Shown here: positions 37,391 through 45,440 of the stretch, in pieces
How the letters are laid out: each line of letters begins with the position of its first letter
How positions within the stretch are numbered: position 1 is the stretch's first letter
Assembly (NCBI GenBank): GCA_016218765.1
Contig: JACRCZ010000149.1
Coordinates: 56,418-120,417, forward strand
Direction: 5' to 3'
Source of the DNA: Deltaproteobacteria bacterium
GTDB lineage: Bacteria; Myxococcota_A; Polyangia; DRWM01; JAAZOP01
Length of the DNA: 64,000 bases
Notes under the pieces: model-generated
Databases searched by the model: none
Seen by the model: the letters and a program-made list of their open reading frames with translations, nothing else
What the model was told of the DNA's origin: nothing
Made by a program: the position numbers and the translations under genes

Positions 37391-38824
37391 TCATTCAACC
37401 CCGGACTCCCCCCCCTCCTCCTCCGGCGCGGCCTCGATCAGCGTCTCCAGCGTCTCCGCCACCACCCGCGCGGCGCCCGAAACGAAGAAGTAGAACAGGT
37501 CGTAGCGGGCGTCGCGCTCGAGGTACGTCGGGTCGCCGACCAGGTTGAGCGCCTGCGCCTGGCCCCAGCCGACCGAGCCCAGGAAACCCACGTTCACCGA
37601 GAACGCGTCGAAGTTGTAGCCGGCCGAAATCGTCCCGCCGACGATGTCGATCCGCTCGAGCCCCGGCTGGTACGGACGCAGCGGCGGCGCGGCCGAGAAG
37701 TTGGTGAACGCACCCAGCCGCAACGGCCACTCGCCCTCGATCACCCACTCGAAACCCACGTTCGCGTTCAACACCCCGCGACGCTCCACCTCCGTCGCGA
37801 ACAGGTCGTCGAACGCCAGCCGCGCCCGATCGTCCGACCCAAGCTCGATCCGCTCGTACGACGAGAACGTCGGCAGGTGGTAGGACGCGTCGAACGCCAC
37901 CAGCATCCCCTCCGCCGGCTCCCAGGCCAGACCGAGCCGGATCTCGAGCGGGTCGAACGACGTGGCGGAAAGACCCGACGCGGACTCGAGCTGCATGTCG
38001 CCGTACTCCAGCGGCGGCTCGAACCGCGCGTAGGTGAGCTGCTTCGAAAGCGAGCCGTCGCCGTAGACGTGGATCGACGGGAAGCCGATCGTGAAGCCCA
38101 CGCGCACGCCCGGCAGCGGCCGGTACAGCGCTCCCAGCCGGAAGATGAGGTCGTAGGAGTCGAACGCGGCATCGACGCGCTCCAGGTCGAAGAACTCGGC
38201 CGTCGGCGGCTCCGTCGGAGGGTCGGAAGGAGTCTCCATCGAGCGGAACGTCGCGCGCGACCAGGTCCGGATGGCCACGAAGGCCGACAGGCCCAGCGAG
38301 AGATCGTCCGTGATCCGGATCGCGTAGCTCGGCCCCACCCACAGCGTCTTGTCGCTCTCCGAAAGCCGGAACACGTCGAGGTCGGTCTGGCCGGAGCGGC
38401 CGATCGTGGCGTCGTACGAGATCGCGGTCTGATCCGGGATCAACATCGAGAAGGCGATGGCGTGGCGGCGCGAGCCGTCGGGCAGCCTCTCGCCGAACGC
38501 GCGCAGGATGCCGAACGTGGTGGGGATGGTCGGGAACGACGTGGTCTCCAGATCCGCCGACTCGCGCTCGCCGCCGATGTAGCTGACGAAGCCGCCGTGG
38601 ACGATGCGGTGCTCGACGCCGTAGAGGTTGAGACTGGCGGAGATGCTCGAGGAGAGCGTCATGGCCAGGCCCGCGGGATTGTAGAACGAAGCGGTGGGGT
38701 CGCTGGCGACCGCCGTGAACGCGCCGCCCAGCCCCAGCGCGCGCTCGCCGATGAGCTGGTTCTGGTAGTGCGTGTCGTCGGCGCGGGAGGGCGCGGAGAA
38801 GAGGAGGAAACCACAGATGAACAC
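37391..38824 (-). CDS. FadL/TodX-like outer-membrane protein with repeat-encoded signal peptide
   Basis: 477 residues from GTG 38824. The mature part begins DDTHYQNQLIGERALGLGGA and shows the FadL pattern FTAVASDPTASFYNPAGLA, then barrel strands. The signal peptide MFICGFLLFSAPSRA is read from a dispersed decamer repeat in the same frame as in the matrixin gene. A second in-frame GTG in the adjacent repeat copy would add an Arg-rich N region. The C terminus is acidic (EEEGGESGVE). It follows the kinase gene, separated only by repeats. Confidence 0.85.
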   Translation of the reverse strand: MFICGFLLFSAPSRADDTHYQNQLIGERALGLGGAFTAVASDPTASFYNPAGLAMTLSSSISASLNLYGVEHRIVHGGFVSYIGGERESADLETTSFPTIPTTFGILRAFGERLPDGSRRHAIAFSMLIPDQTAISYDATIGRSGQTDLDVFRLSESDKTLWVGPSYAIRITDDLSLGLSAFVAIRTWSRATFRSMETPSDPPTEPPTAEFFDLERVDAAFDSYDLIFRLGALYRPLPGVRVGFTIGFPSIHVYGDGSLSKQLTYARFEPPLEYGDMQLESASGLSATSFDPLEIRLGLAWEPAEGMLVAFDASYHLPTFSSYERIELGSDDRARLAFDDLFATEVERRGVLNANVGFEWVIEGEWPLRLGAFTNFSAAPPLRPYQPGLERIDIVGGTISAGYNFDAFSVNVGFLGSVGWGQAQALNLVGDPTYLERDARYDLFYFFVSGAARVVAETLETLIEAAPEEEGGESGVE

Positions 38825-39037
38825 AGATGTACACAGATGGGACAGGGAGGGACGGCCGCGTCGGGGAGGGCGGGAACCACCGATGGACACCGATGGACAC
38901 CGATGGGAAAGGGAGGGACGGCCGCGTCGGGGAGGGTGGGAGCCACCGATAGACACCGATGGACACCGATGGGAATGGAAAGGTCGTCCGCGCGAAGGGC
39001 GGAGACACCCGGGCTCAGCTGTGTTCATTGGTGGGTT
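38807..39037. repeat. Cluster of decamer-repeat copies with a 66-bp tandem unit
   Basis: Forward copies start at 38807 (ACAGAT type), 38874 and 38940 (ACCGAT type). The last two carry the same upstream block GGGAGGGACGGCCGCGTCGG (at 38845 and 38911), which makes a 66-bp tandem repeat. A decayed inverted copy ends the cluster at 39017-39037, preceded by GTCCGCGCGAAGGGCGGAG as in the 34 kb cluster. The cluster gives the porin its start codon and the kinase its last codons. Confidence 0.9.
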
Positions 39038-40823
39038 GCACCCCCCCGCGTTCATCCGCCGTGTCATCCCCCGCGAGGTCGAGCAGGCATCCGTCGCGGT
39101 AGCGCGGGTCGCGGCGGGCCAGGGGGACGAGTTGTTCGAGCATCTGGTCCGCGGTCTGCCAGCGGTCGCGCGGATCCCGTTCCAGCGCACGCAGGATGAG
39201 CCGCTCCAGGTCCGGAGCCACGCCCGGGGCGAGGGGTCCGAGGGGCTCGACCTCGCACAGGGCCACGGCGTTGATGACCGCCAGCGGATTGGGTCCGTCG
39301 AAGGCCGGCCGGCCGGCGAGCATTTCGTAGAGGATCGCGCCGAGCGTGAAGAGGTCGGAGCGGGCGTCGACGTCGAGCTTGCCCTGCGCCTGTTCGGGCG
39401 ACATGTATTGCGGCGTGCCGAACACGTCGCCGGCCTGCGTCAGCCGCTTGCGCCGTTCGTCGGCCGTGAGCAGCAGCGAGACGCCGAAATCGAGGATCTT
39501 GAGTCGCGGCTCGGACAGCTCGCCGATCAGGAAGAGGTTGTCGGGCTTGAGGTCGCGATGGACGATGCCCTTGGCGTGGACCGCGGCGAGCGTCCGGAGG
39601 ACCTCGACGCCGATCGTCAGGACGGCCGCGTCCGGAAAACGCCCGCGGGCCGCGATCAGCTCCGCCAGGCTGCGGCCCTCGAGCAGCTCCATCACGATGT
39701 ACGGGATGCCCTCCGGCGTCTCCCCCATGTCGGTGACCTCGACCAGGTTCGGGTGATCGACCGTCGAGGAGACCGTCGCCTCGTTGCGGAAGCGCTCCAT
39801 GGTCTGCGGATTGCGCGCCAGCTCGGCGTCGAGGAACTTGATCGCCAGGCGGCGCGAGATGAGGGCGTGATGGGCCTCGTAGACCGTGGCCATGCCGCCG
39901 ATGCCGCGCGCGAGCCGGACGTGGTACTTGCCCGCCAGCGTCCTGCCGGACAGCTTGTGGATCTCCCGCAGCGCCTCGCGGCTCCGCGGACAGACGTCCG
40001 TGGCCCGCGGGTGCAGGTCGCCGCAGAACGGACAGGAGAAATAGGCGTCCCGCGCCGCGTCGAACACGTCGCCCTCCGACGTGTCGCGGGCGCTGATGCG
40101 GAACCCCGTCCGCGTCGGCCGGTCCGGCGTCGCCAGCGACTCGCTGAGCACGCGCAGGTCGTCGCGACACTCGAGAAACGCGGCGACGACGTCGGGATCG
40201 AAACGCTTCCACGCGCCCTTGCGCACGATCTCGCAGGCGACGTCGAAGGGATAGGGATCCTTGAACGCACGCCGCGTGGTCAAGGCGTCGAAGACGTCGG
40301 CCAAGGCCACGATCCGCGCCGCCGGCGGGACGTCCTCGCCCGACAGGCCGCGAGGATACCCGCTGCCGTCGTGCGCCTCGTGGTGCGTCCACGCCACCTC
40401 GGCCGCCTCGCGCAGCAACGCCGCGTCGCACGCCGACAGCAGCGCGTGGCCCAGCTCCGGATGACGCCGCACCAGCCGCGTCTCGGCGTCGCTCAGCCGC
40501 CCCTCCTTGCGCAGCACGGGCTCGGGAACGTCGACCATCCCGACGTCGTGGAACAGCACGGACAGCTCCAGCAGCCTCCGGCGCTCGCCGGACCAGCCCG
40601 ACACCCGCGCCAGCACCGAGACGTACGCCGACATGCGCCGCAGATGCTCGACCACCCCCTCCTCGCGAAACTGATAGCCGGCCGCGAGCCGCAACAACGC
40701 CTCGAAATGCCCGGACCCCGGACCCGCGTCGGCCGGCCGCTCGCCCGCCGCATACAACAGCTCGAACGGATCCCCACCGCCCGTGATGGCTTCCCTCCGC
40801 TCGTCGAACCCCGTCACCGCCAT
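39015..40823 (-). CDS. HD-GYP phosphodiesterase / zinc ribbon / Ser-Thr kinase fusion
   Basis: 602 residues. Residues 55-215 form an HD-GYP domain with HD at 92-93 (LFHDVGM) and HHEAHDGSGYP at 147-157, so the metal ligands and the DGSGYP form of the GYP loop are present; the family hydrolyses c-di-GMP. Cys264, Cys267 and Cys278 suggest a small metal knuckle. A Hanks-type kinase follows from ~300: AIKF with Lys329, HRDLKPDN at 422-429, DFG at 445-447, GTPQYMSPEQ. All key kinase residues are present. ATG 40823 is used. The last ~8 residues (VQPTNEHS) come from a dispersed repeat. No transmembrane segment, so cytoplasmic. It could link c-di-GMP turnover to protein phosphorylation. Confidence 0.92.
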   Translation of the reverse strand: MAVTGFDERREAITGGGDPFELLYAAGERPADAGPGSGHFEALLRLAAGYQFREEGVVEHLRRMSAYVSVLARVSGWSGERRRLLELSVLFHDVGMVDVPEPVLRKEGRLSDAETRLVRRHPELGHALLSACDAALLREAAEVAWTHHEAHDGSGYPRGLSGEDVPPAARIVALADVFDALTTRRAFKDPYPFDVACEIVRKGAWKRFDPDVVAAFLECRDDLRVLSESLATPDRPTRTGFRISARDTSEGDVFDAARDAYFSCPFCGDLHPRATDVCPRSREALREIHKLSGRTLAGKYHVRLARGIGGMATVYEAHHALISRRLAIKFLDAELARNPQTMERFRNEATVSSTVDHPNLVEVTDMGETPEGIPYIVMELLEGRSLAELIAARGRFPDAAVLTIGVEVLRTLAAVHAKGIVHRDLKPDNLFLIGELSEPRLKILDFGVSLLLTADERRKRLTQAGDVFGTPQYMSPEQAQGKLDVDARSDLFTLGAILYEMLAGRPAFDGPNPLAVINAVALCEVEPLGPLAPGVAPDLERLILRALERDPRDRWQTADQMLEQLVPLARRDPRYRDGCLLDLAGDDTADERGGVQPTNEHS

Positions 40824-40959
40824 CGCTCCGCCATGCGGCCTGCCCTGAGCCCGGCCCAAGGGACTGCGACCTTAGCACCGATGGCGCGATGCCGGAAAGC
40901 AGGCCGCGGGCACGGCGAATCCTTGACACCGCACGGAGGGACGGCGACCATACGCGACG

Positions 40960-41433
40960 ATGGAACCTCCGACGAGGCCGGCGTCCGACGACCGGCGACG
41001 ACATCCGCGGTTCGAAATCCTGGCCCAGGTCCGCTTCCGGCGGATCGCCGCGATCCACGTGCTGGACGTCGGCAACATCAGCCTCTCGGGCGTCTTCGTG
41101 CGCGCGCCGGACGAGAAGTCGCTGCGGCGCGTCCAGGTCGCCGAGACGCTGGAGGTGGAGCTGTTCACCCAGGAGGAGCTCCGCAACATCCCGGTCCGGA
41201 CGCGGGTCGTACGGATCGTCGGCGACGGCCCGCCGTCCAACCGCGGCTTCGGCCTCGAGTTCGTGGATCCGGACGAGGCGACGCGGGCGGCGATCGCGCG
41301 GCTGGTCGAGGCGGCGGCCGGGGTTCCGGCCGGACCGCCGCCGCTGCCGCGCACGCCGTCGGAGCCCCCGTTCGTCATGCTGCCGGCGGGACACGCCAAG
41401 GGACCGGACGGCGGCGGATCGGGCGGAACGTGA
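40960..41433 (+). CDS. PilZ-domain protein
   Basis: 157 residues. RRRHPRFEILAQVRFRR and the N-x-S-x-S-G motif in NISLSGVFVRAPDE are the PilZ c-di-GMP signatures, although the second is a variant of D/NxSxxG. GFGLEFVDPDEATR closes the domain; the last ~45 residues are Pro/Gly-rich. It is divergent from the kinase gene, with 136 bp between their starts, and lies 79 bp before another PilZ-containing gene. Confidence 0.88.
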   Translation: MEPPTRPASDDRRRHPRFEILAQVRFRRIAAIHVLDVGNISLSGVFVRAPDEKSLRRVQVAETLEVELFTQEELRNIPVRTRVVRIVGDGPPSNRGFGLEFVDPDEATRAAIARLVEAAAGVPAGPPPLPRTPSEPPFVMLPAGHAKGPDGGGSGGT

Positions 41434-41512
41434 GACCGGAGGGCACCCGGAGACGGGACACCGGGCCCCGTGCCGGGAAACACGGGCGGGTGCGCCCGGC
41501 AGGAGGGATGCC

Positions 41513-42715
41513 GTGAGCCGAATCGTGATCGTGCCGGGAAACGCGGGCTGGTCGGAAGCAGCGCGGGACGCGCTGGCCGCGGGTGGCTTCGACGTCGTCG
41601 CCGCCTCGACGCCCGCGGAAGCCGCGCAGGCGGCGCGCGAGCAGACGCTGGCCGTGGCCGTCGATGGCGGCTTCGCGCCCCTGGAAGAGCTGGCGGCGCT
41701 GCTGCGCGGGGCCGAACGCACCGAGAACCTGCCGATCCTCGTCGTCGTGCGCGACCCGCTGCGCGACGACCTCGATCGCCACTTCCGCCTCGGAATCGAT
41801 GACTACCTCGTGGCCTCCGCGGCCCACCAGGTGCGCGACCGCGCCGTCGCCCTGTCCAAGGGCGATCCGTGGAGCGGCCTGCGCGCCCCCTCGGGACGCC
41901 TGCTCCTGGCCGGCGAGGATCGCGCACGGCGGATCCTGATCGCGCGCATCATCCGCCGCTGGGGGTTCGACCTCTCGTTCGCCTCCAACCGCGACGAGCT
42001 CCTGGAGCAGCTCCGACAGGGAACCCCGCCCCGCGCCGTGATCGCCGACGGCCTCCTGCCGCCCGACGACGAGTCCGCCACGCTCGCGGCCGCTCGCCGC
42101 GACCCGAAGGGACGGGACGTCCCGTGGCTCTTCGTCGCCGACGTCGAACGACGCGACGCCGCGCGCGCCGCGATGCTCACCCACGGACGCGCCACGGTGT
42201 ACAGCCGCGGCGGCCCCCCCGAGAACATCATCTTCGCGCTCAACGACCTGCTGCAGCCCGGCGCGGTCGAGGCCCGCCGCTCGCCGCGCCTCCTGCACGC
42301 CGCCCCCGTCGCGTTCTGGGCCGACGGCGCGCCCGACACGATCTGGGCCTACTCCTACAACCTCAACCGCACGGGCCTCTACGTCCGCACCCTCGTCCCG
42401 CCGCCCATGGGCACCCTCCTGCACCTGCGCTTCCGACCGCCCCACGGCGACGGGCTCGTCGGCCTCGACGCCCAGGTGATGTGGCGCAAGGAGCTGGGCG
42501 CGGCCCAGGGGCCGATGTACCCGCCGGGCGTCGGCGTCCAGTTCGTGCGCATGGCCCCGGCCGACGAAGCCGCACTCCACGCCGGCTACCAGCAGCTCCT
42601 CCAGGAAGGCGAGCGCTCCGGCACCGTCCGCGCCAGCACCCGGCCGTCCGGCGAGGAACAACGCTCCACCCTCCGCGTCACCATCGACCCGACCCAGATC
42701 AAGGAAAAGACGTAG
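41513..42715 (+). CDS. Two receiver-like domains fused to a C-terminal PilZ-like domain
   Basis: 400 residues from GTG 41513, with AGGAGG upstream. Residues 1-115 and 120-250 each resemble a response-regulator receiver. The first lacks the N-terminal acidic pair (IVIVPGNAG) and the second keeps ED (LLLAGEDRARR) and an Asp in VIADGLLP; the conserved Lys is missing in both, so phosphorylation is uncertain. The C-terminal ~110 residues are PilZ-like (TIDAQVMWRKELG is replaced here by LVGLDAQVMWRKELG, and GVGVQFVRM), the TIGR02266 style. Probably a cytoplasmic signalling adaptor. Confidence 0.8.
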   Translation: MSRIVIVPGNAGWSEAARDALAAGGFDVVAASTPAEAAQAAREQTLAVAVDGGFAPLEELAALLRGAERTENLPILVVVRDPLRDDLDRHFRLGIDDYLVASAAHQVRDRAVALSKGDPWSGLRAPSGRLLLAGEDRARRILIARIIRRWGFDLSFASNRDELLEQLRQGTPPRAVIADGLLPPDDESATLAAARRDPKGRDVPWLFVADVERRDAARAAMLTHGRATVYSRGGPPENIIFALNDLLQPGAVEARRSPRLLHAAPVAFWADGAPDTIWAYSYNLNRTGLYVRTLVPPPMGTLLHLRFRPPHGDGLVGLDAQVMWRKELGAAQGPMYPPGVGVQFVRMAPADEAALHAGYQQLLQEGERSGTVRASTRPSGEEQRSTLRVTIDPTQIKEKT

Positions 42716-42735
42716 CGAACGGCTCGGCGCTTCCC

Positions 42736-45330
42736 CTACGGCTGCACGCGGATCGTCACCTCGTCCGCGGCGTCGCCGGCGCGCGCCGAGACGCGGTGCG
42801 TTCCCTCCTCCAACGGCCAGGTGGCGCGGAACGGAAGGCGCGACTCCGCCAGGAACCGGTCGTCGACGTAGAAACGGACCACGTCCCCGTCACGGGCACC
42901 CGACACCTGCGCCCGCAACACGATCGTCTGCAGCTCGCGCCGCACGTCCGGGTCGATCGAATAGTGCGCGCCGTCCGGCGGATACGTCAGCGCCACCTCC
43001 GGCAGCGTGCCCGGCGCGGGCACACCCCCGGCCGCACCGCCGAACGCGGGCTCCGGCTCCGCCGGACACAACGGCGACCAGCCGAGCGGCAGCACCGGAC
43101 GGTGCGCCTCGACCGCCCACTCCGCAAACCCCGGCGGATACCGCTCGAACACGCGCCGCACCACGTGCTCCGGCGGACAGCCGGGGCCGGCCGGCAGACC
43201 CGTCCGCACGTCGATCGCCGTCGCCCGGTGATAGCTGCACGCCACGGGAGGACGCAGGGCCAGCGCCTCGTCGCTCGCCCACTCCTCCACCGCGTGCGGA
43301 CAGTCGGGGCCCGCCAGCTCCCCCGACAACGCACAGACGCGGATGCGACGCACCCCGGACGGCGCGGCCCAGTCCCCGGCCGTGCGACCCTCCATCGCCG
43401 CCAGCATCACCTCGCGGAACAACGGTCCCGCGCCCGTGATCCCCGACACGCTTCCCATCGGCTCCCCCGAGAAGTTGCCGACCCACACCCCGACCGTCAC
43501 CTCGCGCGTGTAGCCCACCGTCCAGTTGTCCCGGTAGCTCTTGCTCGTCCCCGTCTTCGCCGCCACCCGGAACGGCAGCTCCAGCACGTTGCCCTCGCCG
43601 AAGGCCGCGAGCCGTGCCCGGCGGTCGGCGAGGATGTCCGTCACCAGCCACGCGACGGGCGCAGAAACCACCGATGGATACCGATGGACACCGATGGGGG
43701 GAGAGAGAAAGGGCGGGGAGGAAGGGGAAACCACAGATGAACACCGATGAACACAGATGGGGGGAGAAGGAGAGGACGCGGAGGAGGAGGGTGGGTCGCA
43801 GGCGCACCCGGGAAGGGCGGCGGCGCCCGGAATGTCGCGGACGGCGCGCACCGGGAGGAGGATCCCGCCGCGGGCGAGCGTGGCGTAGGCGTTGGCCAGA
43901 CCGAGCAGCGTGACCTCGCCGTCGCCCAGCGCGATGGCGACGCCGTAGAAGTCGGCGGGCCGATCGAGCATGTCGAGGCCGAAATCGTGGAGCGTGTCGA
44001 GCACCCGGCCGGGCGTGAGGGTCTGCGCCAGGTGCACCGCGGGAACGTTGAAGCTGTTGGCCAGAGCCTCGCGCGCCCGCACCGGCCCGTGGAAACGGTT
44101 GTCGTAGTTGCGCGGCTCGAACCAGTCGCCGTCACCCGCCGGAAACCGCGTCGCGACGTCCGGCAGCACCGAGGCCGGCGAGTAGCCCGAACGGAAGGCC
44201 AGGGAGTAGACGAACGGCTTGAGGGCGCTGCCCGGCTGGCGCAGCGCGCGCACGCCGTCGACCTGTCCGGCGTCGGGATCGAAGAAGTCGGCCGACCCGA
44301 CGTAGGCCAAGACCTCGCCCGTCCCGTTCTCGAGCACGATCGCGGCCGCGTCCTCGCCCCCGCGCGGCCGCAGCTCCCGCACCGTCCGCTCCACGAGCGT
44401 CTCGACGCGGCGCTGGAGGTCGAGATCGAGCGTGGTGCGGAGGGTCCCGGTCGCGGGCGCGGCGGCCCCGACCCCCCCTCCCGCCAGGATCCACTGCACG
44501 AAGTGCGGCGCCTCGAACCGCCGCAGCGGCGGGTGGACGGCCAGCGGCTCCGCCACCGCGCGCCGCCGCTCGGACGCCGTGATCGAGCCCGCGGCGAGCA
44601 TCCGGTCGAGCACCCGATCGCGCCGCGCACGGAGCTGCGCCGCCTGCCGATACGGGTCGTAGAGCGCGGGGGACCGGGGCAACGCGGCCAGCGCCGCAGC
44701 CTCGCCCAGCGAGAGGTCCTGCGCGCTCTTGCGGAAGTAGCCCCACGAGGCCGCCTCGATCCCCTCGAGGTCGTTCCCGTACGGCAGCCGGTTCAGGTAC
44801 TCCTCCAGGATGCGGCGCTTGTCGAAGCTCCGCTCCAGCTTCCGCGCCAGCGCCGCCTCGAGGAACTTGTTGGCCGCCGTCCGCCCGCCGCCACGCAGGA
44901 GCTTGGCGAGCTGCATCGTGATCGTCGATGCCCCCGACACCACCTCCCCCGCCAACACGTCCTGCACGACCGCCCGCCCGACGGCCAGCACGTCGACGCC
45001 CCCGTGGTCCCAGAAACGACGGTCCTCGGCGGCCAGCGTGGCCGCGACCACGTGCGGCGAAATCCGGTCGAAGGGAGCCCAGCGCGACTTCGTCTCCCGT
45101 CCCGAGCGCACCTCCCGCAGCAACACCCCACGGCGGTCGAGAATCCGCAGCGACTCCTCGCGCCGCGCCAGCTCCGTCGGCATTTCGACGAAGTACGACG
45201 CCCCCTCCACCGCAACCACAATCAGGCCAATCACGGCGAGAGAGCACAACACGCCGATGATCACCGCGGAACGCAGACGGCGAAGGAGCCGCCTTCGGCC
45301 GGATCCTACCCTCCCCCTATCGGTGTCCAT
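42736..45330 (-). CDS. pbpC: Penicillin-binding protein 1C
   Basis: 864 residues. After a TM helix (21-45) comes the glycosyltransferase domain with Glu102 (AAEDRRFWDHGG) and the conserved STITMQLAKL. The transpeptidase has Ser368-Ala-Leu-Lys371, Ser426-Phe-Asn428 and Lys592-Thr-Gly-Thr-Ser. A C-terminal PBP1C domain (PPDGAHYSIDPD, FYVDDRFL) follows. PBP1C polymerises peptidoglycan in the periplasm. Residues ~511-556 are an insertion encoded by two decamer-repeat copies between conserved blocks of the transpeptidase domain. The start codon ATG GAC ACC GAT also lies inside a repeat copy. It pairs with the alpha-2-macroglobulin gene upstream, as yfhM and pbpC do in E. coli. Confidence 0.95.
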   Translation of the reverse strand: MDTDRGRVGSGRRRLLRRLRSAVIIGVLCSLAVIGLIVVAVEGASYFVEMPTELARREESLRILDRRGVLLREVRSGRETKSRWAPFDRISPHVVAATLAAEDRRFWDHGGVDVLAVGRAVVQDVLAGEVVSGASTITMQLAKLLRGGGRTAANKFLEAALARKLERSFDKRRILEEYLNRLPYGNDLEGIEAASWGYFRKSAQDLSLGEAAALAALPRSPALYDPYRQAAQLRARRDRVLDRMLAAGSITASERRRAVAEPLAVHPPLRRFEAPHFVQWILAGGGVGAAAPATGTLRTTLDLDLQRRVETLVERTVRELRPRGGEDAAAIVLENGTGEVLAYVGSADFFDPDAGQVDGVRALRQPGSALKPFVYSLAFRSGYSPASVLPDVATRFPAGDGDWFEPRNYDNRFHGPVRAREALANSFNVPAVHLAQTLTPGRVLDTLHDFGLDMLDRPADFYGVAIALGDGEVTLLGLANAYATLARGGILLPVRAVRDIPGAAALPGCACDPPSSSASSPSPPICVHRCSSVVSPSSPPFLSPPIGVHRYPSVVSAPVAWLVTDILADRRARLAAFGEGNVLELPFRVAAKTGTSKSYRDNWTVGYTREVTVGVWVGNFSGEPMGSVSGITGAGPLFREVMLAAMEGRTAGDWAAPSGVRRIRVCALSGELAGPDCPHAVEEWASDEALALRPPVACSYHRATAIDVRTGLPAGPGCPPEHVVRRVFERYPPGFAEWAVEAHRPVLPLGWSPLCPAEPEPAFGGAAGGVPAPGTLPEVALTYPPDGAHYSIDPDVRRELQTIVLRAQVSGARDGDVVRFYVDDRFLAESRLPFRATWPLEEGTHRVSARAGDAADEVTIRVQP
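43664..43760. repeat. Two decamer-repeat copies inside pbpC
   Basis: Copies start at 43664 (ACCGAT type) and 43727 (mixed type), 63 bp apart, both in the same direction. They are read through in frame on the minus strand as the Cys/Ser/Pro-rich insert (ICVHRCSSVVSP, then PPIGVHRYPSVVSA). Confidence 0.9.
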
Positions 45331-45420
45331 CGGTGTCCATCGGTGGTTTCTTCAAGTCCGGATCCGGGCCGCCCCCGTGCCTCCCCCTATCTGTGTTCAT
45401 CTGTGTTCATCTGTGGTTTC
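45318..45420. repeat. Two decamer-repeat copies between the alpha-2-macroglobulin gene and pbpC
   Basis: Copies at 45318-45350 (CGGTGTCCAT type) and 45388-45420 (CTGTGTTCAT type), both inverted relative to the 43.7 kb copies, spaced 70 bp. The first contains the pbpC start codon. Confidence 0.9.
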
Positions 45421-45440
45421 CCCCCCTCCGCGCCCTCCCG

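Noticed and set aside
38807..39037. Decamer repeats as a CRISPR array
   Set aside because: Units are 10-11 bp and directly adjacent in threes, spacing between copies is filled by related rather than unique sequence, copies lie in both orientations and inside genes, and no cas gene is present.
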